Of a DNA stretch of 62,000 bases, positions 1 to 9,922 are shown one piece after another. The notes under the pieces are model-generated. The model did not search any database and was not told the origin of the DNA. It worked only from the letters and a program-made list of their open reading frames with translations. Source of the stretch: Tubiluchus corallicola. Its lineage: Eukaryota; Priapulida; Priapulimorpha; Priapulimorphida; Tubiluchidae. Every line of letters starts with the position of its first letter. Position 1 is the first letter of the stretch. Location of the stretch: positions 1-62,000 of the forward strand of contig JAQGDQ010000033.1 of the NCBI GenBank assembly GCA_030141605.1, written 5' to 3'. The position numbers and the translations under genes are program-made.

Positions 1-85
1 ACTTGTGGCTGAATCTATGTGCTTGCAGTTGAATCTATAAGCTTGTGGTTAAATCTATGAGCTTGTGGCTGAATCTATGAGCGAG
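1..85. repeat. Short ~21-bp tandem repeat
   Basis: About four imperfect copies of a unit close to gcttgtggctgaatctatga are seen. It borders directly on the GTGA tetranucleotide tract and may continue left of the window. Confidence 0.75.
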
Positions 86-285
86 TGAGAAAGTGAGTGC
101 GTGAATGAGTGAGTGAATGAATGAATGGTGAGTGGTGGTGGTGGTGAGTGAGTGAATGAGTGAATGAGTGAGTGAGTGAATGGTGAGTGAGTGGGTGAGT
201 GAGTGAGTGAGTGAGTGAGTGAGTGAGTGAGTGAGTGAGTGAGTGAGTGAGTGAGTGAGTGAGTGAGAGTGAGTGAGTAAACGAG
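80..285. repeat. (GTGA)n microsatellite with variants
   Basis: The tract is almost only gtga/gtgaatga units and is uninterrupted from about 192 to 266. The long reading frames across it (Thr-His-Ser-Leu repeats on the minus strand) come from the simple repeat and are not genes. Confidence 0.9.
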
Positions 286-1205
286 TGTGTGCAGAATGTG
301 TGGAGTGTGGAGTTCAGTACATGGAAGTGTGCAGAATGTGCAAAGTGTGGAGTTCAGTACATGGAAGTGTGTGCAGAACATACAGAGTGTGGAGTTCAGT
401 ACATGGAAGTGTGCAGAATGTGCAAAGTGTGGAGTTCAGTACATGGAAGTGTGTGCAGAACATACAGAGTGTGGAGTTCAGTACATGGAGTGTGTGCGGA
501 ATGTGTGGAGTTCAGTTCAACGAGTGTGTGCGGAATGTGTGGAGTGTGGAGTTCAGGACATGGAGTGTGTACGGAATGTGTAGAGTTTGGAGTTCAGTAC
601 ATGGAGTGTGTGTGGAATGTGCAAAGTGTGGAGTTCAGTACATGGAGGGTGGGCAGAACATACAGAGTGTGGAGTTCAGTACACGGAGTGTGTGCGGAAT
701 GTGTGAAGTGTGGAGTTCAGTACATGGAGTGTGTGCGGAATGTGTGGAGTGTGGAGTTCAGTACACGAAAGTGTGCGGAATGTGTGGAGTTCAGTACAAC
801 GAGTGTGTGCGGAATGTGTGGAGTGTGGAGTTCAGTACGTGAAAGTGTGCGGAATGTGTGGAGTGTGGAGTTCAGTACATGGAGTGTGTGCAGAATGTGT
901 AGAGTGTGGAGTTCACTACAACGAGTGTGTGCAGAATGTGTGGAGTGTGGAGTTCAGTACATGAAAGTGTGCGGAATGTGTAGAGTGTGGAGTTCAGCAC
1001 AACGAGTGTGTGCGGAATGTGTGGAGTGTGGAGTTCAGCACAATGAGTGTGTGCGGAATGTGTGGAGCGTGGAGTTCAGTACATACAGTGTGTGCGGAAT
1101 GTGTAGAGTGTGGAGTTCAGTACATGGAGTGTGTGTGGAATGTGCAAAGTGTGGAGTTCAGTACATGGAGTGTGTGTGGAATGTGCAAAGTGTGGAGTTC
1201 AGTAG
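286..1205. repeat. ~40-bp minisatellite, left block
   Basis: Tandem units contain gtgtgcagaatgtgtggag and ggagttcagtacatgg. Long units are about 40 bp; shorter units lack the second gagtgtg segment and are about 31 bp, so the array is a mixture of unit sizes. Several frames stay open because the unit contains no stop codon. The predicted peptides are Cys/Val/Trp-rich shadows with no start context or splice logic, so I treat the block as non-coding. The array resumes after the LINE fragment at 1864. Confidence 0.9.
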
Positions 1206-1863
1206 ATAGATAGATAGATATTTTATTTCTGAAAATCACATTTCCAACACAAAAATTACACATTACACCCGATGGTTTTATCAGCGGGCAGAGCTCAGGT
1301 AATGATTTCCAGATCGTACTAACAATTTTACTCAACATAGCTGCACAGGTATACATACAGATATACAAATTTAGTTGTAAGCTCCATAAAGCGAAAAATA
1401 AAACTATTTACTAAGCATTTGTACACATGTATTAAACAAATATTTTACCTATATGATGATCTCCGTGATGCGGTTATATATCCGCTTACAAAGCTATACT
1501 ATTTAATTCACAAATCTTGCATACAGTCGTAAATGAAACTACCTATTGACGTTAATTCTCCATCAAATAAATTTGCAATATTACTATAATTTAATGCGTA
1601 CAGTGATCTATAAAGTGCATTTTCATGGCACTCGCACAAAAAATGCTCTTCTGTCTGAATTTCTCCACAAAGACACAGCCTGCGCTCACGAGGTACATTT
1701 GCCCAACGACCTGTTTCTATAGCTAGATTGTGTGATGAGACCCTTATTCTTGTGATGAGTATACGTTTGTGCTCAGGTAACTCTGTCTTCCCATACATTG
1801 GATACACGGTCAAATTGGGATTTATTTCCAAATAAGTCTTGCATTTTGTACGATTAGAAACGA
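1206..1863 (-). mobile_element. 5'-truncated LINE fragment in the minisatellite
   Basis: Read on the minus strand, 1831-1508 encodes about 107 aa with the pattern RIRVSSHNLAIETGRW, then a Cys-rich stretch CLCG...EEHFLCEC. This resembles the zinc-binding C-terminal tail found after the reverse transcriptase of many non-LTR retrotransposons. The minus-strand 3' end finishes in a TCTA tetranucleotide tail (TAGA at 1203-1219 on plus). Minisatellite lies on both sides, so this is an insertion into a pre-existing array. Only a very short target duplication (about GTA) is visible. Clade not assigned. Confidence 0.75.
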
Positions 1864-2360
1864 TTTGTACATGGAAGTGTGCAGAATGTGCAGAGTGTGG
1901 AGTTCAGTACATGGAAGTGTGCAGAATGTGCAAAGTGTGGAGTTCAGTACATGGAAGTGTGCAGAATGTGCAGAGTGTGGAGTTCAGTATATGGAAGTGT
2001 GCAGAATGTGTGGAGTGTGGAGTTCAGTACAACGAGTGTGTGCAGAATGTGTGGAGTTCAGTACATGGAAGTGTGCAGAATGTGTGGAGTGTGGAGTTCA
2101 GTACAACGAGTGTGTGCAGAATGTGTGGAGTTCAGTACATGGAAGTGTGCAGAATGTGTGGAGTTCAGTACATGAAAGTGTGCGGAATGTGTGGAGTGTG
2201 GAGTTCAGTACAACGAGTGTGTGCGGAATGTGTGGAGTTCAGTACATGAAAGTGTGCAGAATGTGTGGAGTGTGGAGTTCAGTACATGAAAGTGTGCGGA
2301 ATGTGTGGAGTGTGGAGTTTAGTACACGGACTCTGTGCGGAATGTGCAGTGTACGCTGCA
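1864..2360. repeat. ~40-bp minisatellite, right block
   Basis: This continues the array at 286-1205, with the same long and short units. It ends at about 2360 with a degenerate unit. About 200 bp of unique AT-rich sequence, probably the 3' part of an intron, separates it from the next exon. Confidence 0.9.
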
Positions 2361-2559
2361 AATGTTAAATCAAATATGAGGAATCTAAGTGATTCTGGGA
2401 TTATTACATAAACTACACAAGGTAGAACCAATATTATCTGTTTTACTCATCAGTTCAACTCAGTTTATATACTAATCTTTATAGAATCTTAGTCTATGAT
2501 TCAGAGCTGTTCTATTTTCCCATTTTCCCATTAAACATCGTTTTACTGTTGATTTCTAG

Positions 2560-2938
2560 GAGAGAAAGTTTGATATCAGACTCTTGGATTGTGGGAAGAA
2601 CAGGTTCCTATGTCTCTCACTCAGATTCAGAACATTTTGTCCCATCACGTCGCCAAAGTTCAGTCAGCGACTTCGACAGGGAACGATGGTTACAGATAGC
2701 TGGAATTGAACCTCCAGACGAAACAGAAACTGACCAGTCAATAACAGGAGAGGTACACCAGCAGGCATCCATGGACGTTGGTCATTCCTCTTCAGAATAT
2801 CATCATCAGCAGTCTTCAACAGACACTGGCCATTCGTCATCGGAGTACCCACACCAGAGGTCACTTATAGGTCATTCAACTTCAGAAGGTCAGCCGTCAG
2901 CACCTTCACCAGATATAAGAGATTTTGCTTATTTCTAG
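2560..2938 (+). CDS. Terminal exon of an unrecognised Ser/His-rich protein
   Basis: A good splice acceptor (ttgatttctag) ends at 2559. The frame then runs about 126 codons to TAG at 2936-2938. The encoded C-terminus is polar and probably disordered: Ser/Arg patches (SRRQSSVSDF), an acidic stretch, then three imperfect copies of a ~17-residue unit built on GHSSSEYHHQ, ending in DIRDFAYF. A polyadenylation signal follows seven bases after the stop, which supports a genuine 3' end. The rest of the gene must lie left of the window: nothing exon-like is visible between 286 and 2550. I do not recognise the family. The basic and Ser-rich patches could be phosphorylation targets, but that is inference. 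Confidence 0.6.
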
Positions 2939-2944
2939 CCAATC

Positions 2945-2950
2945 AATAAA
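2945..2950 (+). promoter_or_regulatory. Polyadenylation signal AATAAA
   Basis: A canonical hexamer lies 7 bases after the stop codon of the Ser/His-rich terminal exon. If used, the 3' UTR is only about 30 bases and ends before the foldback element. Confidence 0.55.
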
Positions 2951-3029
2951 TTTATTCTTATGAGTGAATACTTCTATATCTGTTTAGAAATTAAATAATG
3001 TTTGCTGTAAGTAAACGTTGTTGCATAAT

Positions 3030-4284
3030 AGGTTCTTGTTGGCACAGAATTTCAATTCTGCTTTAAATAATACTAAGACCATGATGGTAAAGCTTCAGAA
3101 GTCATTGCACTGTGCACTGGTATATGCAGTCATACAGTAAGTATATTGAAAGACATTGGACTTTCCAGCAGAGCTCTTCAGTGTCTACTTCTGCAATTAT
3201 AGCAAAATATTAGGTGAAAGCTTAAAACTAAACCTGTTGCTGAAAGCAGCCATGTTTGTTACTGAATAAAACTAGCCCTAGATTCAAAACTAAAATTGTT
3301 GCTGAAAGCAGCCATGTTTGTTACTGAATGAAATTAGCCCTAGATTCAAAACTAAAATTGTTGCTGAAAGCTGCCATGTTTGTTACTGAATGAAATTAGC
3401 ACTAGATTCAAAACTAAAATTGTTGCTGAAAGCAGCCATGTTTGTTACTGAATGAAATTAGCCCTAGATTCAAAACTAAAATTGTTGCTGAAAGCAGCCA
3501 TGTTTGTTACTGAATGAAATTAGCCCTAGATTCAAAACTAAAATTGTTGCTGAAAGCAGCCATGTTTGTTACTGAATGAAATTAGCCCTAGATTCAAAAC
3601 TAAAATTGTTGCTGAAAGCTGCCATGTTTGTTACTGAATGAAATTAGCCCTAGATTCAAAACTAAAATTGTTGCTGAAAGCAGCCATGTTTGTTACTGAA
3701 TGAAATTAGCCCTAGATTCAAAACTAAAATTGTTGCTGAAAGCAGCCATGTTTGTTACTGAATAAAATTAGCCCTAGATTCAAAACTAAAATTGTTGCTG
3801 AAAGCAGCCATGTTTGTTACTGAATAAAATTAGCCCTAGATTCAAAACTAAAATTGTTGCTGAAAGCAGCCATGTTTGTTACTGAATAAAATTAGCCCTA
3901 GATTCAAAACTAAAATTGTTGCTGAAAGCAGCCACGATTGTTACTGAATGAAACTAGTACTAGATTCAGTAACTAAAACAGACACACGTTAGTAACATGT
4001 TCTTTTTGTCTAAGTAGTAGTAGTACACACTGCACAAGAAGACACTGAAGAGCTCCACTGAGAAGTCTTATGTCTTTCAATTTAGTTGCTGTATGACTGC
4101 GTGTGTCTCTGCACTGTGCAACAAATGTTGAAACTTTACCATCATTGTCTTAGTATTATTTAAAGCATTAATCGTACTTCGATCATCGTGGTCTTAGTAT
4201 TATTTAAAGCATTAATCGTACTTCGATCATCGTGGTCTTAGTATTATTTAAAGCATTATTAAAATTCTGTACCGCCAAGAACCT
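3030..4284. mobile_element. Foldback DNA element with long inverted arms and a tandem core
   Basis: The left arm (about 3030-3200) and right arm (about 4025-4284) are inverted copies. Shared blocks include aggttcttg near both tips, tgctttaaataatactaag, a block around atgatggtaaag, gcagtcatacag, attgaaagacat and gagctcttcagtgtct. The right arm additionally carries two extra copies of a ~45-bp segment (aagcattaatcgtacttcg...) at about 4165-4255. The core is a 62-bp tandem array. No transposase frame is seen, so the element is non-autonomous. No clear target duplication was found. Confidence 0.75.
3235..3975. repeat. 62-bp minisatellite, ~12 copies
   Basis: Nearly identical 62-bp units begin with gttgctgaaagcagccatg and end with ttcaaaactaaaatt. 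Variation is limited to single bases (gcagcc/gctgcc, gaatga/gaataa). The high identity suggests recent expansion inside the foldback element. Confidence 0.95.
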
Positions 4285-4669
4285 GCTTAAGAAATTGAAA
4301 TATTGTCGTTTGCATGATGCTTTGCTGCTACTCAAACATGCCTCGAATAATATAGCAACTTTATCGACGAATCAAATAAACTTTTGTCTTCATCATTTGT
4401 CAGAAAATTACTAGTCTCGTGCTATATAAAGGTCTGCTTGCTATTTGTGTCATAATTATTATTAAATTTGCAACAGTCTTTGCGTCACAGTGAAATATTT
4501 ATATAATGGAAACACGGAAAATTGTGAAGATGCGTTATTTTGAAAGTTTGATATTTAAGGTTTCTTTAACTGACGTTCATCTGCTATTGTGTGTTCAGAC
4601 AACAATTACACAATTTAGACAAGGAAGTGCATGTATGGAATAAGATTGTCATGTGTTCAAAAAAAGGAT
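4285..4669. other. Unique AT-rich spacer
   Basis: No reading frame, RNA or repeat is recognised in this stretch between the foldback element and the next MITE. Confidence 0.5.
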
Positions 4670-5212
4670 AACCGGACGATTGTTTACGCTCTATCTCATT
4701 TTAATTTAATTTCCAAAAATATACATTTTCTTGCCTATAAATATTAGCAATTGTCTCTTATATTAGAGTAATTACTTGAAAGTTAATTAACAGCAACTGA
4801 ACGCAGCTATCGCTTACGTCACAAACTAACTACAGTTTGTGCAATGATAGGTATCCTCCCTGCGCATCAAGTACGTTTGCGTAAGCAAAGATTGGTTTAA
4901 AGACGCTGATGTGATGTCCCGAAAATTAGCTCTACGTGGCACTGACGTCACAGACGAACACTGCGGGTCATGATCATGCTTATCGCAGTACCGCGCCTAT
5001 TTGTTGGCCACGCGAGTGTGACAAGAAGGCGCCAATGCCAGTCTTAGTGGATTCACTGAGCCTCGCGTAGCTTCGACAGTTTAACAAAGTTTAGCTATCT
5101 GAGGTAATTATTATTTAATCTAAGCTTTGATTTAAAAAGCTATTGTTGTTCTCAATATTTTAGCGCATAGCCCTACTGTATTTCGAACTAGTGTCTACAC
5201 AATCGTCCGGTT
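4670..5212. mobile_element. Candidate MITE with 14-bp perfect inverted ends
   Basis: AACCGGACGATTGT at 4670-4683 is matched by its exact reverse complement at 5199-5212, 543 bp end to end. The interior has no long reading frame. The terminal motif is not one I can assign to a superfamily and no target duplication is clear. Confidence 0.5.
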
Positions 5213-5304
5213 TTCGTTTAAAATCAAGGCTTGATCTTTTTATAAGGATATCTATAGATATTGCCTTGCTAGCGGTTTAGTTTATTAATTAAATTTTATT
5301 AATT

Positions 5305-6440
5305 GGGAAGAAATAGCAGACTTAAAGTATGTCCTACAAAAATTTTCCCACGCAAAGTTATATTACTTGGCATTACGTTTACTGCTTGAAAAAGAAATTG
5401 GAAAAGGAAATTCCTGGCAATTTAACATATGCGCGCCCCATGGTAAAACAGCACTGCATCGCCATCCCAGTGTGCACCACTGATTTACCAACAGCATTGC
5501 GTCGCCATCCCAGTGTGCACCACTGATTCACCAACAGCACTGCATCGCCATCCCAGTGTGCACCAGTGATTCACCAACAGAACTGCGTCGCCATCCCAGT
5601 GTGCACCACTGATTCACCAACAGCACTGCATTGCCATCCCAGTGTGCACCACTGATTTACCAACAGCATTGCGTCGCCATCCCAGTGTGCACCCGTGATT
5701 CACCAACAGCATTGCGTCGCCATCCCAGTGTGCACCACTGATTCACCAACAGAACTGCGTCGCCATCTCAGTGTGCACCACTGATTCACCAACAGCATTG
5801 CGTCGCCATCCCAGTGTGCACCACTGATTCACCAACAGCATTGCGTCGCCATCTCAGTGTGCACCACTGATTCACCAACAGCACTGTGTCGCCATCCCAG
5901 TGTGCACCAGTGATTCACCAACAGCATTGCGTCGCCATCCCAGTGTGCACCACTGATTCACCAACAGCATTGCGTCGCCATCCCAGTGTGCACCACTGAT
6001 TCACCAACAGCATTGCGTCGCCATCCCAGTGTGCACCAGTGATTCACCAACAGCACTGCACCGCCATCCCAGTGTGCACCAGTGATTCACCAACAGCACT
6101 GCACCGCCATCCCACTGTGCACCACTGATTCAACAAAAACACATTATTAATCTTATTGACTATATAAGGTAATTTAACTTTTTGTTACGTAGCGAAAAGC
6201 GTGCTACGAATGTTCCAATTATTTTTTGAATTTTAAATTTTCAAGCTCATACAGTGTTACTGCTAACGCAAGCTCTGTTTGCAATAAGATAGCATGTAAA
6301 TGATATAAAATTTCAGCATGAAAATGAATTTTTTTCTTGTGCTTTAAATAATTCATCCCTGTAAAATACTGTGTATTACTGGTTATAAGCGTGGCTTTGT
6401 TATTATATTTACCTAATTTTTAACATAAACTACCTAAGAT
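5305..6440. repeat. Dispersed repeat family copy A, with expanded core
   Basis: Flanks of this block align by eye with 21050-21545. Shared features are gaagaaatag/gaagaaaagg, tatgtccta/tatgtccca, ttatattact/ctatattatt, the segment around attgactatataagg, gctacgaatgttc/actacgaatgctc, acagtgttactgc/acagcattactgc and a common tail. Copy A carries about 16 tandem 43-bp units where copy B has about one. This looks like an old non-autonomous mobile element; no terminal signature was identified. Confidence 0.65.
5447..6135. repeat. 43-bp minisatellite, ~16 copies
   Basis: The unit contains gcgtcgccatcccagtgtgc and accactgattcaccaacag. Units differ at a few sites (gcgtcg/gcatcg/gcaccg, accact/accagt). 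The array lies inside dispersed repeat copy A. Confidence 0.95.
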
Positions 6441-6589
6441 TTTTAACAAGCAAAAATGGGGTGCTCTTACTACTACAGTAAGTTGTATTTATTGTACGTG
6501 GCTAGTAAGTCGACGTGAGGGAGAAAATGTCAGTTTTGTACAGTTTTAAGCAGTTATCATAGCGGGACTGGAAGTACTGTTGATGATAA

Positions 6590-7190
6590 TTTATTTATTT
6601 TTGTTTATTTAAAGTTTATTTCAGTACATAAATACGCTATACAAAACTTAAAATTTACGCTAAGAACTAAGAACACTGTATGACATGCACTAGTAAAATA
6701 ACTGTAAATATATATAAAAAAACATAATACAAATATTTACGGATCTTAAATTACAGACATCGGTGAAACGATTATTGCACTAATAAATCAGAATAAATTT
6801 TCTCCTGTAAAATTGTGCGTTATTTTATTTATTTATTTATTATTTATTTCATTTTTTATTTCAGCTCGTAGAAATAATCTTAAACCATAAACTGCTAAAA
6901 AAACTAATGATAAAAACATAAACTAACGATCTACAGAAAAAAATCTAAAGAGAAATTAGTTAAAATATTTACAAAAATGAGGAACACATTTTTATAAAAT
7001 ACATTAAAATTTATTTATTATAAATACATTCCAATGGGCAAGAATTTTGGAACATATAAAACCATGATTGTTGTAAATTACATGTTTTAATAAACCATTA
7101 CAAGAGTGTAAAACACGACGTCTAAGATTATATGACTTTTACCTTTAATGATGGCATAACGATTTATAATCGAGTCAGTCATTCTTGTTC
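6590..7190 (-). mobile_element. Two decayed LINE-like 3' tails
   Basis: Two blocks, starting at about 6590 and 6820 on plus, each begin with a (TTTA)n-rich tract followed by a segment around ttatttcag and AT-rich sequence. On the minus strand these read as LINE 3' ends with TAAA tails. No protein-coding remnant is visible, so the call rests on tail structure. Confidence 0.35.
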
Positions 7191-7561
7191 TTAAACGACC
7201 GCAGAGTGGCGCCACAGTACTGTAAAATGTTTAACATTAGTTTCGCGAAATACTTAGGGTTCGCGGAAGAGCCGTGGTATCTCGTAACGGTCGTTTTCCC
7301 GGACCCAACTCCCATTTTTTTTTGAAATTTTGACCAAGCAGCCTGTAGAAAAAACGTTCTAGCGGCGCCCGGTGGGACTCTCGGAAGGAGATATATAGCT
7401 CTTTAGAAAGAGGAGGAAAAGGGCTACACGATTATGTGGCCTAAATCTCGATATTGTTTTTTATATTTGTGAGATATAAATGAATAATTAAGTCGTTGAA
7501 TTGTAACGTGACTTTCTGTGGAGATCGTTGTTCGCTTAAAGTTGGTCGAGTTTGACCGGAG
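7191..7561. other. Unrecognised, more GC-rich segment
   Basis: A stretch at 7250-7400 stands out by its GC content (gcggcgcccggtgggactct). I see no reading frame, tRNA fold or repeat partner in the window. Confidence 0.4.
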
Positions 7562-7760
7562 ATCTATTAACTACCATCATCATCGTCGTCGTCGTCATGA
7601 TCATCATCGTCATAATCACCATCATCACCACCTCCATCCCTACCAAGGCTGCCCCTGTCGTTGTCGTCATCATCGTCATTAACATCTTCACCATCATCAC
7701 CACATCCATATCCACCACCCCCGCCGCTGTTGTCGTCATCGTCATCATCGTCTTTCACGT
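7562..7760. repeat. Imperfect (CAT/CGT)n trinucleotide tract
   Basis: The tract is made of atc, gtc and acc triplets. Long frames on both strands (Ile/Val-rich on plus, Asp/Gly-rich on minus) are by-products of the triplet repeat. Confidence 0.85.
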
Positions 7761-8236
7761 ATGTTACGGACACTGAGCAGGCAGAATTCTAAAATAAAAA
7801 AATCTCCCCTCAAGACAAATAAACACAGCAGTTAGTTCAACAAACCTTAGACACTGCTATATTATTTGTCAGCACCACTTCAGGGCTAACAATACAATAA
7901 AAATGTTATCTTGATTCAACGCTCTGACAGAGAGGTATGTGGGACGTCACAAGACGGTGACCACTACTTATTCATACTGACATTTAACATAAACTTGTGA
8001 AACTAGTTTACACGACAGTTCTTAAGATTTTGTAGACAAACTTTTGTGTTCAATTTATAACGAAACTTGAATTTTGAAAAAATGACGATTTTTATCGACG
8101 AAAATTTAACGTTTTCTGAAATGTTTGGTTTGTGAAATTTTGTGTTTGTCGTTTGTGACAGTGGAGGCGGCGGTCAAAGGAACACTGGTTAAAGTGCCAC
8201 CACGGACGGGCGATGTAATTTACGTATTTAAAATTC
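7761..8236. other. Unique sequence upstream of the 41-bp array
   Basis: No gene is seen. This is where the upstream promoter of the methyltransferase-like gene would lie if the 41-bp array is transcribed as 5' UTR. No clear TATA or initiator motif is recognised. Confidence 0.4.
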
Positions 8237-9922
8237 GAAACGGAGCTGGAAGGTAGACTAGAGAGTGCTTTTCAGCGAAACCAGAGCTAGATGGTAGACT
8301 AGAGAGTGCTTTTCAGCGAAACCAGAGCTGGGTGGTAGACTAGAGAGTGCTTTTCCGCGAAACCACAGCTGGATGGTAGACTAGAGAGTGCTTTTCAGCG
8401 AAACCAGAGCTGGATGGTAGACTAGAGAGTGCTTTTCAGCGAAACCAGAGCTGGATGGTAGACTAGAGAGTGCTTTTCAGCGAAACCAGAGCTGAATGGT
8501 AGACTAGAGAGTGCTTTTCAGCGAAACCAGAGCTGGGTGGTAGACTAGAGAGTGCTTTTCAGCGAAACCAGAGCTGGACGGTAGACTAGAGAGTGCTTTT
8601 CAGCGAAACCGGAGCTGGATGGTAGACCAGAGAGTGCTTTTCAGCGAAACCAGAGTTGGATGGTAGACTAGAGAGTGCTTTTCAGCGAAACCAGAGCTGG
8701 ATGGTAGACTAGAGAGTGCTTTTCAGCGAAACCAGAGCTGGATGGTAGACTAGAGAGTGCTTTTCAGCGAAACCAGAGCTGGATGGTAGACTAGAGAGTG
8801 CTTTTCAGCGAAACCAGAGCTGGATGGTAGACTAGAGAGTGCTTTTCAGCGAAACCAGAGCTGGATGGTAGACTAGAGAGTGCTTTTCAGCGAAACCAGA
8901 GCTGGATGGTAGACTAGAGAATGCTTTTCAGCGAAACCAGAGCTGGATGGTAGACTAGAGAGTGCTTTTCAGCGAAACCAGAGCTGGATGGTAGACTAGA
9001 GAGTGCTTTTCAGCGAAACCAGAGCTGGATGGTAGACTAGAGAGTGCTTTTCAGCGAAACCAGAGTTGGATGGTAGACTAGAGAGTGCTTTTCAGCGAAA
9101 CCAGAGTTGGATGGTAGACTAGAGAGTGCTTTTCAGCGAAACCAGAGCTGGATGGTAGACTAGAGAGTGCTTTTCAGCGAAACCAGAGTTGGATGGTAGA
9201 CTAGAGAGTGCTTTTCAGCGAAACCAGAGCTGCATGGTAGACTAGAGAGTGCTTTTCAGCGAAACCAGAGCTGGATGGTAGACCAGAGAGTGCTTTTCAG
9301 CGAAACCAGAGCTGGATGGTAGACTAGAGAGTGCTTTTCAGCGAAACCAGAGCTGGATGGTAGACTAGAGAGTGCTTTTCAGCGAAACCAGAGCTGGATG
9401 GTAGACTAGAGAGTGCTTTTCAGCGAAACCAGAGCTGGATGGTAGACTAGAGAGTGCTTTTCAGCGAAACCAGAGCTGGATGGTAGACTAGAGAGTGCTT
9501 TTCAGCGAAACCAGAGCTGGATGGTAGACTAGAGAGTGCTTTTCAGCGAAACCAGAGCTGGATGGTAGACTAGAGAGTGCTTTTCAGCGAAACCAGAGTT
9601 GGATGGTAGACTAGAGAGTGCTTTTCAGCGAAACCAGAGCTGCATGGTAGACTAGAGAGTGCTTTTCAGCGAAACCAGAGCTGGATGGTAGACCAGAGAG
9701 TGCTTTTCAGCGAAACCAGAGCTGGATGGTAGACTAGAGAGTGCTTTTCAGCGAAACCAGAGCTGGATGGTAGACTAGAGAGTGCTTTTCAGCGAAACCA
9801 GATCTGGATGGTAGACTAGAGAGTGCTTTTCAGCGAAACCAGAGCTGGATGGTAGACTAGAGAGTGCTTTTCAGCGAAACCAGAGCTGGATGATAGACTA
9901 GAGAGTGCTTTTCAGCGAAACC
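8237..9922. repeat. 41-bp minisatellite, ~41 copies, ending at a start codon
   Basis: The unit contains agagctggatggtagactag and agagtgcttttcagcgaaac. Units are highly uniform, with recurrent single-base variants (gttgga, gaccag, gctgca). Most units carry ATGGTAGACTAG, a four-codon frame (Met-Val-Asp-stop). The array stops precisely where the methyltransferase-like gene starts: its last segment, gcgaaacc, is followed by the gene's ATG. The unit length is not a multiple of three, so no long frame runs through the array. Confidence 0.95.

Noticed and set aside
55-381. Thr-His-Ser-Leu repeat protein on the minus strand
   Set aside because: It is the translation of the GTGA simple repeat and of minisatellite units.
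273-1213. Several long overlapping plus-strand frames with Cys/Trp/Val-rich repeats
   Set aside because: They are generated in multiple frames at once by a stop-free minisatellite, with no domain or codon signal specific to one frame.
9905-9922. GTG start giving six extra residues to the methyltransferase-like gene
   Set aside because: The codons lie in the minisatellite unit, GTG is not a normal animal start, and the ATG at 9923 has a suitable context just before the hydrophobic segment.
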